Assembly: GCF_000142805.1 (NCBI RefSeq)
Contig: NC_013078.1
Coordinates: forward strand, 1 to 64,000
Direction: 5' to 3'
Origin: Lachancea thermotolerans CBS 6340
Taxonomy: Eukaryota > Ascomycota > Saccharomycetes > Saccharomycetales > Saccharomycetaceae
DNA: 64,000 nt
The position numbers and the translations under genes are program-made. The notes beneath the pieces were generated by a model, which ran no database searches, was not told where the DNA came from, and saw only the letters and a list, made by a program, of their open reading frames with translations. Within the stretch, counting starts at the first letter, position 1, and every line of letters begins with the position of its first letter. This document shows positions 1 through 9,055 of this stretch, piece by piece.

Positions 1-192
1 CCCCCTCCACCAAACGCCGTTCTCTCACTCTTCTTTCTCAAACTATATCTTTCCAGATCTACTCACCTCATATATACAACTCTCGACTCTCCATCCGCTC
101 TCCTTCGTCTACTTGCCTCCCCCTTTTATCGTCTTCTCTCTGACCTCGTCGCTTTTTCTTTTCTCAATCCAAAAACTATTCTTTCGTACTTC

Positions 193-309
193 AGTACTCC
201 ACGTACTCCACGCACTCCACGTACTCCGCGTACTCCACGTACTCCACCTACTCCACGTACTCCACGTACTCCACGTACTCCACGTACTCCACGTACTCCA
301 CGTACTCCT
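193..309. repeat. 9-bp minisatellite (CGTACTCCA, about 13 units)
   Basis: Thirteen contiguous 9-bp units of the form CGTACTCCA run from 193 to 309, with single-base variants in the first few units and a homogeneous block of CGTACTCCA at 256-300. A 9-bp period preserves reading frame, so one frame reads as a Leu-His-Val repeat. Nothing else suggests that this is translated. Confidence 0.9.
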
Positions 310-1376
310 CGTAACTATATTTGGGGCACTTCCATCTAGGATATTTGCTCTATCTCCCCTATCTCGGACACTCTTTCACTCAAACACTCCATCTATCTAG
401 AATATCCCACCGTCCCAGACACTCCCAAGAGATACCTATAATCAAGACTCCTGACGGATACTCCCAATTGATACTCCCGGACACTTGGAACAGCTCGGGA
501 TACTTGGGGCACTCCCTCTGGTACACCCGCTATATATTAAAGCAACTGTGGAGAAGAACATGATGGCAGATTATTTTGTGGGATACGGCCCCTCAGAGCC
601 CGTTACTGCCTACCTCATATCTGACTACACCCTCACGTATTCAGTGATTACTGGTGCTGTAGACGGTATAGACACAGTTAGAGCACTTCCACAATGAGGG
701 TGTCAGGACACTAGTACTACGCTCACTGCACGAGCTCTACAGCTCCTAGTTGAGGGCTTGGGAAATGGTTCTTTTAATCCTTCAATGAAGTCAATCTACG
801 AGCCCACTTTTCATATTTAGGTGTCAGAATATATTTTTCAACGTCCGTTTGTCTCGATATAGGAACAACTATAAATGCTAGACAGGAAATAGATACACCG
901 CAGTACTCCCTCATCACCCCTCTCCCATGTGAAGTTTTTCTGCAACCGCTCATTCGTAAACCTACCCATACATCTCACGCCCGTACAACCATCTCTGCCT
1001 TTTGCTCTATGAACTTCCGTAATAGATGATGTAGTCCCTTGCTCTCAAACGCGGAGTGCCAGAGCAGGAGGGGAAACTATGGATATCCCAAATAGGAGTG
1101 TTTCTAATTCGTGGAGGTGACGTTTGGGGGGAGAGAAGTGGGAGGTTTATAGTGAGAGGAGAAGGAGGATCAGGAGGAGACCTTCTTTTAATACAGCAGG
1201 CAGCCCTCCAAGATAAGCCAATTGTTTATCGATAGATATGATTTGTGCAGCCCATATCGCGATCAAGAATGTGCAGCACTTTAACGAAATCCACGCGGGG
1301 GGATGGCAAATGGAAAATGGCAAATTGCATGAAAGCGTAAGAATATGAGCCGGGATGGTACCCAGAGTAACCAACG

Positions 1377-1470
1377 CACGTGACAGGTGAGAAGCAGGTG
1401 ACAGGAGCATGTGACGAGAGAGTAGCACGTGACTGAAGAAAGACACACGTGACGCAGGGACAAGTCACGC
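1377..1470. promoter_or_regulatory. cluster of CACGTGAC-type (E-box/CDEI-like) sites
   Basis: CACGTGAC occurs at 1377-1384, 1426-1433 and 1446-1453. The related words CAGGTGAG, CAGGTGAC and CATGTGAC lie between them at 1384-1391, 1395-1402 and 1408-1415, and GTCACG follows at 1464-1469. CACGTG is the core bound by the yeast bHLH factors Cbf1, Pho4 and Tye7, and RTCACGTG is the CDEI element. The patch lies beyond the 3' end of the leftward siderophore-transporter gene, so it is not that gene's promoter. The uneven 7-20 bp spacing suggests a decayed short tandem repeat. Confidence 0.5.
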
Positions 1471-1654
1471 CACGTTCACACTCTCGAAGCTCTTCATCAA
1501 GGAGCACACAGTTTTGGGTTTTTTCAAAAACATAAGTTACGGAATGATCCCCCAAGACATAGGTAAAACTCAGAAAAAACCACGAAACTCCCCACTCATG
1601 CGCTGGCGCGCATTCGTTATCTTGCAAGGAAATAGAGATTGGAACCTTGCATAT

Positions 1655-3538
1655 CTAAGATTGAGACTTCTGCTTCCAACCAGCTTTTATTTTATTGAAC
1701 CTTTTGAGAATCCATGTCAGCATGGGATCTTCGTCTGATTGAGTTGTTTCTGCAGTGACATTGTCACCCAGTTTTCTATCCTTTGTAAACAGAATCAACA
1801 GAAACAAAGGACCAGTCAAGACGAGGCTTACAAGCATTGTTTTCTTTTGAACTTCCCGGTAAGCATAGATCATTTGGGTCCTTTCAGGTGTCCCCCAAGG
1901 ATACAGTTCTATGAATTCGTACGGAGAAGAGAACGCGGTCGCCGCAAGGCTGCTGTCTTCGAGCCGCTTGTAAAGTTGCTTGTACATTGTCTGCGTCCAA
2001 ATTGCTCCGGATATAGAGGCTCCAGAAGCACTGCCAATTTGAGCAAACATGAAATAAAGACCGGTAATACTAGCCATGTTTTTGTGAGAGGTCATAGTTT
2101 GAAGATTCACAATTAAAGACTGGGTAAAAATTGCACTGCCAGTCCCCAAAACAACAGAAGCGCCAATAATACCACTATGCGAACTGGCTCCACCCCTGTA
2201 ATGGTAAAAAAGCCCAATGGAAAGTATCCAGAGGCATACCCCAATTATAGAGTAGATCTTTAGTCGTTTTGTGCGGACTACTAGTAAGCCAAAGAAAATA
2301 GAACCTGTGCATGCAACAAAGGTTGGAAGCCATAAAATCCTTGTGGCCGACTTGCTGGATTCATTAACAGAAACTAACAACACAGGGTACAAATAATCGG
2401 AAATTGTAGCATAAATCAGTTTCTCCAATAGCGCTGCTGCCAACGAAGCCCAAACTCCCCGGTCTTTCAATAACTTGAAAGGAAGTACTGCATTCTTGGC
2501 AAACTTTATATCCCAAGCCAAAAAAAACATAAATGAAACGAAACCAACGACAATTGTTGCAATAATTCCAGGTTTATTCCAGTCATCGGAAATCCCGCCC
2601 GCCAGCGTGAGTGGAACTAGTATACACCCCAGAGAGACAGTGACAAGGGATGTCCCAACAACATCGATATTAGAATAAATGCTCTTTATCCAATACACAA
2701 TGCGTACGCTTGGTTCTTTATTATCGCCTTGAATTTCTTTCCATTCTGCTGTTTTCGATGCTTGGCGGGTGAAATAGAGCAGGAAAATAATAAAAGGTAA
2801 GGCTGATATGGGAAACAAAAAAGCCCACATTCCTATATCAAATCGCCAGTTCTTCGCGGGATTAGCGGACTGTACGATGTCTCCAGATATCCAGCATATT
2901 ATAATGCAGGGCCAGGATGTAGCAAATTGAAAGAGTAACCTCCACTTGGATGGCGACAGATCAGATAATACTATTATTAGTAGAATGGACACCCCAACAT
3001 AGCCTGAGTTGTAAAATGCCGCACCTACTGCATAAGTCCTTATATCACGAGCTTCGCACTGAATAATAGTACCAACAATGTACAGAACTGTACCCACCAA
3101 AAACAATTGAAGTCTACCGAAAATATCAGAGAGCTGTGCAAATATAATTTGAGCTGCGATGCTGATTACGCTATTAATAACCTGGATGGTTGAAAGGAGT
3201 GCGTGCTCATTGTATGAGCTAGTAGCATATCCCGTATACACAGACCGTGTAATGTAATCCAGGTAGTACCCAAACCCACAAAGAAAAGCAGATGCAAGAA
3301 GAGCGGCTCTTGCCGATTTTCCTGAGCACGTTGAGCTCATAATTTCCATTTCTTTGACTTTCAAAAAGCCGGATCCCAATTTAGAGCTTTTATTAGAATC
3401 TGCTACCGATTCAATATCATGCTCTGTTACATCAAACTTTTCTTCTTTGAGCTCATAAGCTTTAATGCCACCAGTGATCATTTTATGATTTGTATTGATG
3501 CTACGTAGTATTTTTATTGTGCTAGCCACTCTTATCAT
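1655..3538 (-). CDS. ARN/SIT-family siderophore-iron transporter
   Basis: A 627-residue major-facilitator protein, the same size as yeast Arn1, Sit1 and Enb1 (about 606-628). A hydrophilic N-terminus of about 75 residues is followed by roughly 14 hydrophobic segments. The first loop carries LSDIFGR (about 136-142), the MFS motif A region. The sequence FGYYLDYITRSVYTGYATSSY near residues 89-109 and the ANPAKNWRFDIGMWAFLFP segment are typical of the fungal siderophore:H+ symporter family. The expected role is uptake of ferric siderophores from endosomal or plasma membrane. The start is the first ATG, and a second ATG at codon 20 is possible. Upstream, TGCACCC at 3763-3769 is an Aft-type iron box 225 bp from the ATG. 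I cannot say which siderophore it carries or which ARN paralogue is closest. Confidence 0.88.
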   Translation of the reverse strand: MIRVASTIKILRSINTNHKMITGGIKAYELKEEKFDVTEHDIESVADSNKSSKLGSGFLKVKEMEIMSSTCSGKSARAALLASAFLCGFGYYLDYITRSVYTGYATSSYNEHALLSTIQVINSVISIAAQIIFAQLSDIFGRLQLFLVGTVLYIVGTIIQCEARDIRTYAVGAAFYNSGYVGVSILLIIVLSDLSPSKWRLLFQFATSWPCIIICWISGDIVQSANPAKNWRFDIGMWAFLFPISALPFIIFLLYFTRQASKTAEWKEIQGDNKEPSVRIVYWIKSIYSNIDVVGTSLVTVSLGCILVPLTLAGGISDDWNKPGIIATIVVGFVSFMFFLAWDIKFAKNAVLPFKLLKDRGVWASLAAALLEKLIYATISDYLYPVLLVSVNESSKSATRILWLPTFVACTGSIFFGLLVVRTKRLKIYSIIGVCLWILSIGLFYHYRGGASSHSGIIGASVVLGTGSAIFTQSLIVNLQTMTSHKNMASITGLYFMFAQIGSASGASISGAIWTQTMYKQLYKRLEDSSLAATAFSSPYEFIELYPWGTPERTQMIYAYREVQKKTMLVSLVLTGPLFLLILFTKDRKLGDNVTAETTQSDEDPMLTWILKRFNKIKAGWKQKSQS

Positions 3539-4663
3539 GTCATAACAATAAGTCTCGAATTACTCCGAAGTAGGCTACTTAAATGAGTACGGTCGAACAA
3601 ATCCCATCCTACAAGGTAAATATCATGTTATTGAAGCTCAGTACAATTCCAATCAATATCGATCTCCCAAGTAATAAATCCCGCCTTACCAACTACGTTT
3701 TTTTCATCTTAGCTACAGCATGTGCATATTTTTCTTGGAGGTCATTAGTCCGGACTTCAATTTGCACCCTAACAACTTGCAGGGTTATGCAAGAATAAGA
3801 AAATGATTCTATAAAAATGATTCTAAAAAAATTTTGATCAACTCGTGAAGAAAAGGAATTTACTGCTAATATATTGAAGAAAAGCGTAGTTGAAAGGAAA
3901 AATTTTGCTCGCTCACTATAAAGCTGCGAGACTGCATTTTGGGAATCCAGGCCACATTAGACCCGAGCAATTACAAGCTTTTTTCTTAATTAATCCTGCT
4001 GAAGTAGCTTTTAACCGCTCATTATGTAACTTGTTAGAAGTTCCCGCCCTTATTTACACAAATTATCACTGTTAGATGTGCAGGGCTTTCATTAGGTATA
4101 CTCTTCAAAACTATTTTTTTGATGAGATACGAACGGGTCATTTCGTAACCCTTCGCGTAGAAGGAAAACCAAGAGTTTCGAAAATGGGGTGCATTAGCAT
4201 TATCAGCTTTAACAGCAAGGAATGTGTCTCTCGTAAGCCGTACAGGCCCTTGATTATCTAACCTAGAGAAGCAGATAGCGAAGAAAACAACAGCTCAGGA
4301 AATTTGGAATGGCATGTGCAGTACCGCCAACATGCTTGCGCTCTCTGTTTGTCAGGTCTCTGTCCGGCTACTTGAGGAAGCAAACCCAGATTGCTATACA
4401 CATCCTTCCTTAAGCTTAGAGAGCAGTAAAGGTTCCACCTCTTTGACTTTCTTAATTTCTTCTGAAAACATTTTTTTTTTTTCGTCGGAGTTGTAGGAAG
4501 TCACACAAGATTTAATTCAACTTGGTTTTTCCGCCAAGCTGCTTAGACACCCAGGTATGCACTGATGAGGAGAGTGAGGACTGAAGTACTTTTCTAATAT
4601 AATGTGGGTGCTGAACCCGTACTTAATTCTTATTGATTTAGGCCGCTTTACACAAAACAAGTG
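3539..4663. promoter_or_regulatory. divergent promoter region with Aft-type iron boxes
   Basis: This 1.1-kb spacer separates the leftward siderophore transporter from the rightward DHA2 transporter. Iron-box cores appear four times: TGCACCC at 3763-3769, its complement GGGTGCA at 4187-4193, GGGTGCT (AGCACCC on the other strand) at 4606-4612, and ACACCC at 4547-4552. Yeast Aft1/Aft2 and Kluyveromyces Aft bind YRCACCCR / RCACCC. The short open frames inside the spacer look random. Confidence 0.5.
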
Positions 4664-6370
4664 ATGACTGAAATTGAGACTGGCCAAAATTCAGAATACA
4701 ACAGAAAGATATCTGATGAAACCAAAGACCTGTCTGTCAAACAAAGTGCATGTATCGCTCCTGATGCATCAAAAAGAAACAGAGTTAAGCTCTTCCTGAG
4801 TTTGCTTTCTCTGGGGCTTTCCATGTTTGTAACAGCACTAGACGTTCTTATTGTTGGGACCATCATCGATACAGTTTGTACTTCCTTTGGAGACTACACA
4901 AAAAGTGGTTGGATTGTTACAGGTTACTCTCTCCCTAATGCCCTCTTTAGCTTGTTGTGGGGTAGGCTGTCGGCCGTACTGGGGCCTAGAATAAGTGTGA
5001 TAAGCTGTATTATACTATTTGAAACTGGTTCTCTGATATCTGCTCTTGCGAAGTCAATGAATATGTTGATTTCAGGCAGGGTTATTGCAGGGGTTGGTGG
5101 TAGTGGGCTCCAAACCCTGAGTTTAGTTATAGGGTGCCAGCTTGTTAACGAAAAATCTCGCCCTTTAGTTTTGTCACTACTGAATTGCACCTTCGCTGTC
5201 GCCTCCATTGTGGGGCCATTTCTGGGTGGCGCTTTTACTACACATGTTACTTGGAGATGGTGCTTTTATATCAACCTGCCTATTGGTGGACTAGCGATTG
5301 CAATATTCATTTTTTTTTACAATCCAGAGGGGGCCGATTTGCTGGAGAAAGGCAGTCAAACGTTCAAGAAACTTTTGAGTTATCGTCGCGCCAATCTGTC
5401 TCTTAAGCAGCTTTTGGATCAGTTACTATTTGGGTTTGATATTGTATCTTTCGTTCTTTTCACTGCAGGCTGGTTGCTATTTCTTTTGGCTTTAACTTTT
5501 GGCGGCCAAACCCATCCTTGGAAGTCAGGGATAGTTATTTCGTTCATTATTGTAGGGGTTTTGTTAATTGCACTCTCCTTAATCTACGACTTCAGGTTGT
5601 TCGACCACATAAAAACAATGGACACTTTTAGACCACTTTTAAGCTGGCACTTAATGTCTCAGCGAGCAATTTTAAACGCAAACTTTACCGGATTCTTTTC
5701 AACAATTGCATACAATGTTCAGATGATTTACAGCGTGCAGTTTTTCCAGCTTGTTTATGGATTTTCTGCTTGGAAAGCTGGTCTGCATCTCATTCCGATT
5801 TTAGTATCTACAGTCGTATTTTCTATTGCAAGCGGGGTCATCATCAAAAAAACTGGTCATATCAAGCCCCTTCTAGTGTTTGGTAGTGCAATGGGCGTTT
5901 TGGGAAGCGGTCTCATGATACTCCTTAACAACACATCTACTAAACACACCCAAATTGGTGTATTGATTCTTCCTGGCGTTGCACTAGGGTTTGTGCTGCC
6001 CGCGGCACTAATTACATGTCATGTTCAACTAGACAGAACCAGTCCCTCCTATGGAGCAGACATGCTCGAAACTACTTCTGTGAATGCGCTATTGAAATCT
6101 CTCGGCACCACCGTAGGTAGCATTCTTTCTACGATGGTGTTCTCTACCTCTTTGCACAACAAAATGAAAAACAGCAATATTTTGTTCGAGGTATCTGGCG
6201 AGCTGGATAGTATCGCATCATATCGATTGGATCATTTTGACGGACCCCGTTCTGAAATGGGTTGCATGTTGAACGATTCAATAAGAAACACTTTTTGGAT
6301 GGCTCTGGGGTCGTCAGTTGTTGCCTTCCTTTGCAGCCTTCTCGTCTCTAGACGGAAAGTGTCTATGTAG
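4664..6370 (+). CDS. DHA2-family MFS drug/H+ antiporter (Azr1/Sge1/Vba-like)
   Basis: A 568-residue transporter of the 14-spanner drug:H+ antiporter family. The first helix has ALDVLIVGTIIDTV (compare the family's LD.TIV..ALP.I). Motif C, GPFLGGAFTTHVTWRWCFYINLP, marks the export subclass, which includes yeast Azr1, Sge1, Vba3/Vba5 and Atr1. I start it at the ATG at 4664, because the open frame begins one codon earlier with GTG. It shares a 1.1-kb spacer with the divergent siderophore transporter, and the closest iron-box-like site is about 52 bp upstream. A role in metal or siderophore efflux is possible, but that rests only on this context. The gene ends 24 bp before a degenerate repeat. 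Confidence 0.85.
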   Translation: MTEIETGQNSEYNRKISDETKDLSVKQSACIAPDASKRNRVKLFLSLLSLGLSMFVTALDVLIVGTIIDTVCTSFGDYTKSGWIVTGYSLPNALFSLLWGRLSAVLGPRISVISCIILFETGSLISALAKSMNMLISGRVIAGVGGSGLQTLSLVIGCQLVNEKSRPLVLSLLNCTFAVASIVGPFLGGAFTTHVTWRWCFYINLPIGGLAIAIFIFFYNPEGADLLEKGSQTFKKLLSYRRANLSLKQLLDQLLFGFDIVSFVLFTAGWLLFLLALTFGGQTHPWKSGIVISFIIVGVLLIALSLIYDFRLFDHIKTMDTFRPLLSWHLMSQRAILNANFTGFFSTIAYNVQMIYSVQFFQLVYGFSAWKAGLHLIPILVSTVVFSIASGVIIKKTGHIKPLLVFGSAMGVLGSGLMILLNNTSTKHTQIGVLILPGVALGFVLPAALITCHVQLDRTSPSYGADMLETTSVNALLKSLGTTVGSILSTMVFSTSLHNKMKNSNILFEVSGELDSIASYRLDHFDGPRSEMGCMLNDSIRNTFWMALGSSVVAFLCSLLVSRRKVSM

Positions 6371-6394
6371 CTGGTAGATCGCTCTGTAAAAGTT

Positions 6395-7085
6395 TTATTG
6401 AGGCGGGTCTGGGTCGTTGTATGAGAGATTGCCAAACTCGTTGGCTAGGCTCTCCATAATCAGATCAGTGACCTACTCTGAGGATGATAGCACAAAATAA
6501 CTTTCCCTAGACCTCTCTAGTCCATAATCGTGATCAGGTACGTGTGACTAAACCGTCAGGCCCTTTAAAGGTTTTTAGGCTGCAGCAAGGACTCAACTCT
6601 GAGGTGAAAACTACATCAGTGACTTAACTGCACCCATGGAACCAATCTTCCGTCATTTCAACATAGCCATGGTCTACTCTGCTCCTCTGGCCAAAGTTCT
6701 GGGAATTCCTCTGTTGGGTTTGTACTACAGTCTTTACGTATCGAGTTTCAAATCGCTCTATACTAATTCAACGTGTCATTGTGCAGCTCAGAACTGTCGC
6801 ACATCCGTGATACGACTATAATGTGGCAATAAGAAATCTTGAAATGTGACTTAAACTTGACTCCAGGATAAGTGCTGCGCTCTTGGCTCAGGCTCTCATT
6901 GAATTTGAATCGCAGAGATTAAAGTCAAGTCTCAATTAATAATGCTGAGACTCCCTTTAGACTTCTGCTACGTTTCATCTCGGTTGAGTTCTCACCATGT
7001 TCATGAATTGTGGAGTCTCAAATCATTATATACTAGTGTGTCATTATACAATTTACTACTATTACGCATCGGCAATCCGACGGAA
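6395..7085 (-). repeat. degenerate dispersed repeat, copy 1 (with internal duplication)
   Basis: The block between the drug transporter and the amino-acid permease resembles 14623-15020. Both contain GAGGCGGGTCTGGGTC-like and TTGGCTAG-like stretches. On the minus strand each holds an ATG followed by a related peptide (MESLANEF here, METLAKEF in the other copy), about 300 bases downstream of a GTGTCATTRTRCA-like motif. In this copy the motif region is duplicated, near 6747-6812 and 7012-7075. The two copies look like decayed members of one repeat family with a shared leader and start. Whether this is a gene family or a mobile element cannot be decided by eye. No gene is seen in the rest of 6371-7384. 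Confidence 0.5.
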
Positions 7086-7384
7086 TCCAACAGATGCGTC
7101 CTCGATAGGCACAGAGTGTAACTTAGAAGCATTTTGCCACCTAATTATTTAATTTTACATCAATCTATATCAGCAATCTAGTCTTAACTTGATAAGAAGT
7201 CAGTCGTGTACGGACGCGTTTTCTTCTAAAGACCTCCTAATGGGAACGCAACATGCTTATTAGAATGCGAGAACCTCTCTCAAATCTGTCAGAGTTCTTG
7301 AATAGAAATACAAATAAAGCATCTTCTTTAAAGGACCCTTTCCTCCAAAGGCTTGTGAAGTAGATTAAGCTTTCTCAAAGAACA

Positions 7385-9055
7385 CTATAGAATAAACCCA
7401 AAAGCCTTGTCCAGCAAGTTCATTTTGGGAGGATTTTCTTCCCAGTACGCGTCCTCTTCTGCGAGTTCTGCAATTCCAGAGAACAGATCCATTTCAACTG
7501 GCTTTACAAACCTGGTTTTCTTGTAGAGTTTGTGACCGGCGAACAACACAATGAAGAACGGGATCATGAAATATGAAAAAATAAAACTTTGGAGGTCCCA
7601 AGAGTCTTTCAGAAACACTGCATAACCGTTCATGAACAACATAAGGACTAGCCAGAAAAGTGAGTGCCAACCCAAATAGGGCAGGAAGGAACTGGAATAA
7701 GGCAGAGTTTTGAGATCAATGTTTTGTGCTTTACAGCCTTTTGCAAACTGCAAATACGAGATGCAAATGAAGATGTAAACAATTGCCATTGCTGCTGTCT
7801 CAACATTCAGGAACCATGTTAAAACGTTATTTGTACTGTTGGAAACTGAGAGATACGCTAATCCACAAACCAGTAGAACAGCAACACAGCAATAAATAGG
7901 TACTCCTCTCTTCGTTATCTTGAAAAGCTTTGGGGCTTGACCCTCCAGTGCCAGTCGATGCAAAACCCTTGAAGCCGAGTACAAAGATGAATTTCCAGCT
8001 GAGATAATAGAAGTCAATATCAGAACGTTGACAATATGAGGCAACACGCCTATTCCAAGAGTCTTCATTGCAGAAACATATGGAGAGGCCCCAGCCCCCA
8101 CTGCCCCCTCACTTATCGCTTTAATCATATTGTGGTCGTTGAAAGGGACAAGAATGCCAACGCAAATCGCGCCACCAATGTAAAAAATGATAAGTCTTCC
8201 GAAAACTTTCCGAAAAGATGAAGGGATCACTTTCCTTGGGTTCATTGCTTCGCTAGCTGCGTTTCCTAAGTAGTCAACTCCCCAGAAGACGTATAAGGCG
8301 AAGATCAGACAAGACATAAAACCGTGAAATTTTCCGGCTGAGCCTTTGGAAATATATTCGGCAAATGCGCCTGGATTGGACCAATTCTTGAATCCCAGAA
8401 CTTTATGTTGCGGGTTACCCCCTGCCATAACGACAATGGTGAAGAAAATAAGCCCAATCGCCAAAATAACCTTACCAATTGATAAGTAAAATTCACCCTC
8501 CCCAAAAATAAATACGGAAAACAGATTAAGGGAGCCAAACAGCGCGATTAGAATTGAGATCAGAGCTGCTTTCGGTATTTTATCTGTCCAGAATTCGACT
8601 ACTAGACATACAGCTGTTATTTCAAAGCACACATTTGCTGCTTGGCACACAAAATAAGTCCATCCCACAGAAAATCCACACGAACTGTCAACGAATCTCT
8701 CTGTGAAGTGCACAAAAGAACCAGTAACTGGCAAATACGTCACCATGACGCACATGCACTGCGAAAGGCCAATAAATACAACTGACCACAAACAAAATGC
8801 TATCAAGAGTGAGCCTGGCCCGCCATGAATAATTTGCGTTCCAATTGAGACAAAAAGCGCCGTTCCAATAGCACCACCAATTCCAATCATTGAAACTTGG
8901 CGGGGAAAAAGCTTTCTTCGCGCAATTCTTTCTTCTAATGACGGCGCCTGTCCTTCGAGCGACCGAATTGTTTCAGCCCCAACGTCATGTATCGTTGTCG
9001 TTTCTCCCTCTTCGAGAGTGGTGACGGCTAGTTCAAAGTTCTCCTTCTTTGACAT
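7385..9055 (-). CDS. amino-acid permease, YAT family (Dip5-like features)
   Basis: A 556-residue permease of the yeast amino-acid transporter family. A hydrophilic N-terminus of about 50 residues leads into the consensus first helix MIGIGGAIGTALFVSIG, and about 12 hydrophobic segments follow. The stretch PVTGSFVHFTERFVDSSCGFSVGW and the later FKNWSNPGAFAEYI resemble the dicarboxylic amino-acid permease Dip5 and related fungal permeases more than Gap1. The acidic C-terminal tail (VEMDLFSGIAELAEEDAYWEE) is typical of cytosolic regulatory tails in this family. It should import amino acids with protons at the plasma membrane. It is divergent from an aminotransferase gene, and a shared role in amino-acid use is inferred. 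Substrate is not predictable. Confidence 0.88.
   Translation of the reverse strand: MSKKENFELAVTTLEEGETTTIHDVGAETIRSLEGQAPSLEERIARRKLFPRQVSMIGIGGAIGTALFVSIGTQIIHGGPGSLLIAFCLWSVVFIGLSQCMCVMVTYLPVTGSFVHFTERFVDSSCGFSVGWTYFVCQAANVCFEITAVCLVVEFWTDKIPKAALISILIALFGSLNLFSVFIFGEGEFYLSIGKVILAIGLIFFTIVVMAGGNPQHKVLGFKNWSNPGAFAEYISKGSAGKFHGFMSCLIFALYVFWGVDYLGNAASEAMNPRKVIPSSFRKVFGRLIIFYIGGAICVGILVPFNDHNMIKAISEGAVGAGASPYVSAMKTLGIGVLPHIVNVLILTSIISAGNSSLYSASRVLHRLALEGQAPKLFKITKRGVPIYCCVAVLLVCGLAYLSVSNSTNNVLTWFLNVETAAMAIVYIFICISYLQFAKGCKAQNIDLKTLPYSSSFLPYLGWHSLFWLVLMLFMNGYAVFLKDSWDLQSFIFSYFMIPFFIVLFAGHKLYKKTRFVKPVEMDLFSGIAELAEEDAYWEENPPKMNLLDKAFGFIL

Larger units (their letters stand above)
1..1654. other. 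gene-free left edge, pyrimidine-rich and ACTCC-rich
   Basis: No gene is supported here. The first 110 bases are strongly pyrimidine-rich. Positions 193-309 are a 9-bp minisatellite. From about 310 to 530 the ACTCC theme continues in degenerate form, as scattered GATACTCCC and GACACTCCC words, with a second GGGGCACT word near 505. Positions 1377-1470 hold a CACGTGAC-rich patch. The open frames in the stretch are low-complexity or lack a convincing start. Tandem repeats without genes fit a subtelomeric edge, but no telomeric repeat was recognised. Confidence 0.5.

Noticed and set aside
1226-1627. 133-codon minus-strand frame over the CACGTGAC patch
   Set aside because: The translation is low-complexity from the repeated motif and resembles no protein.
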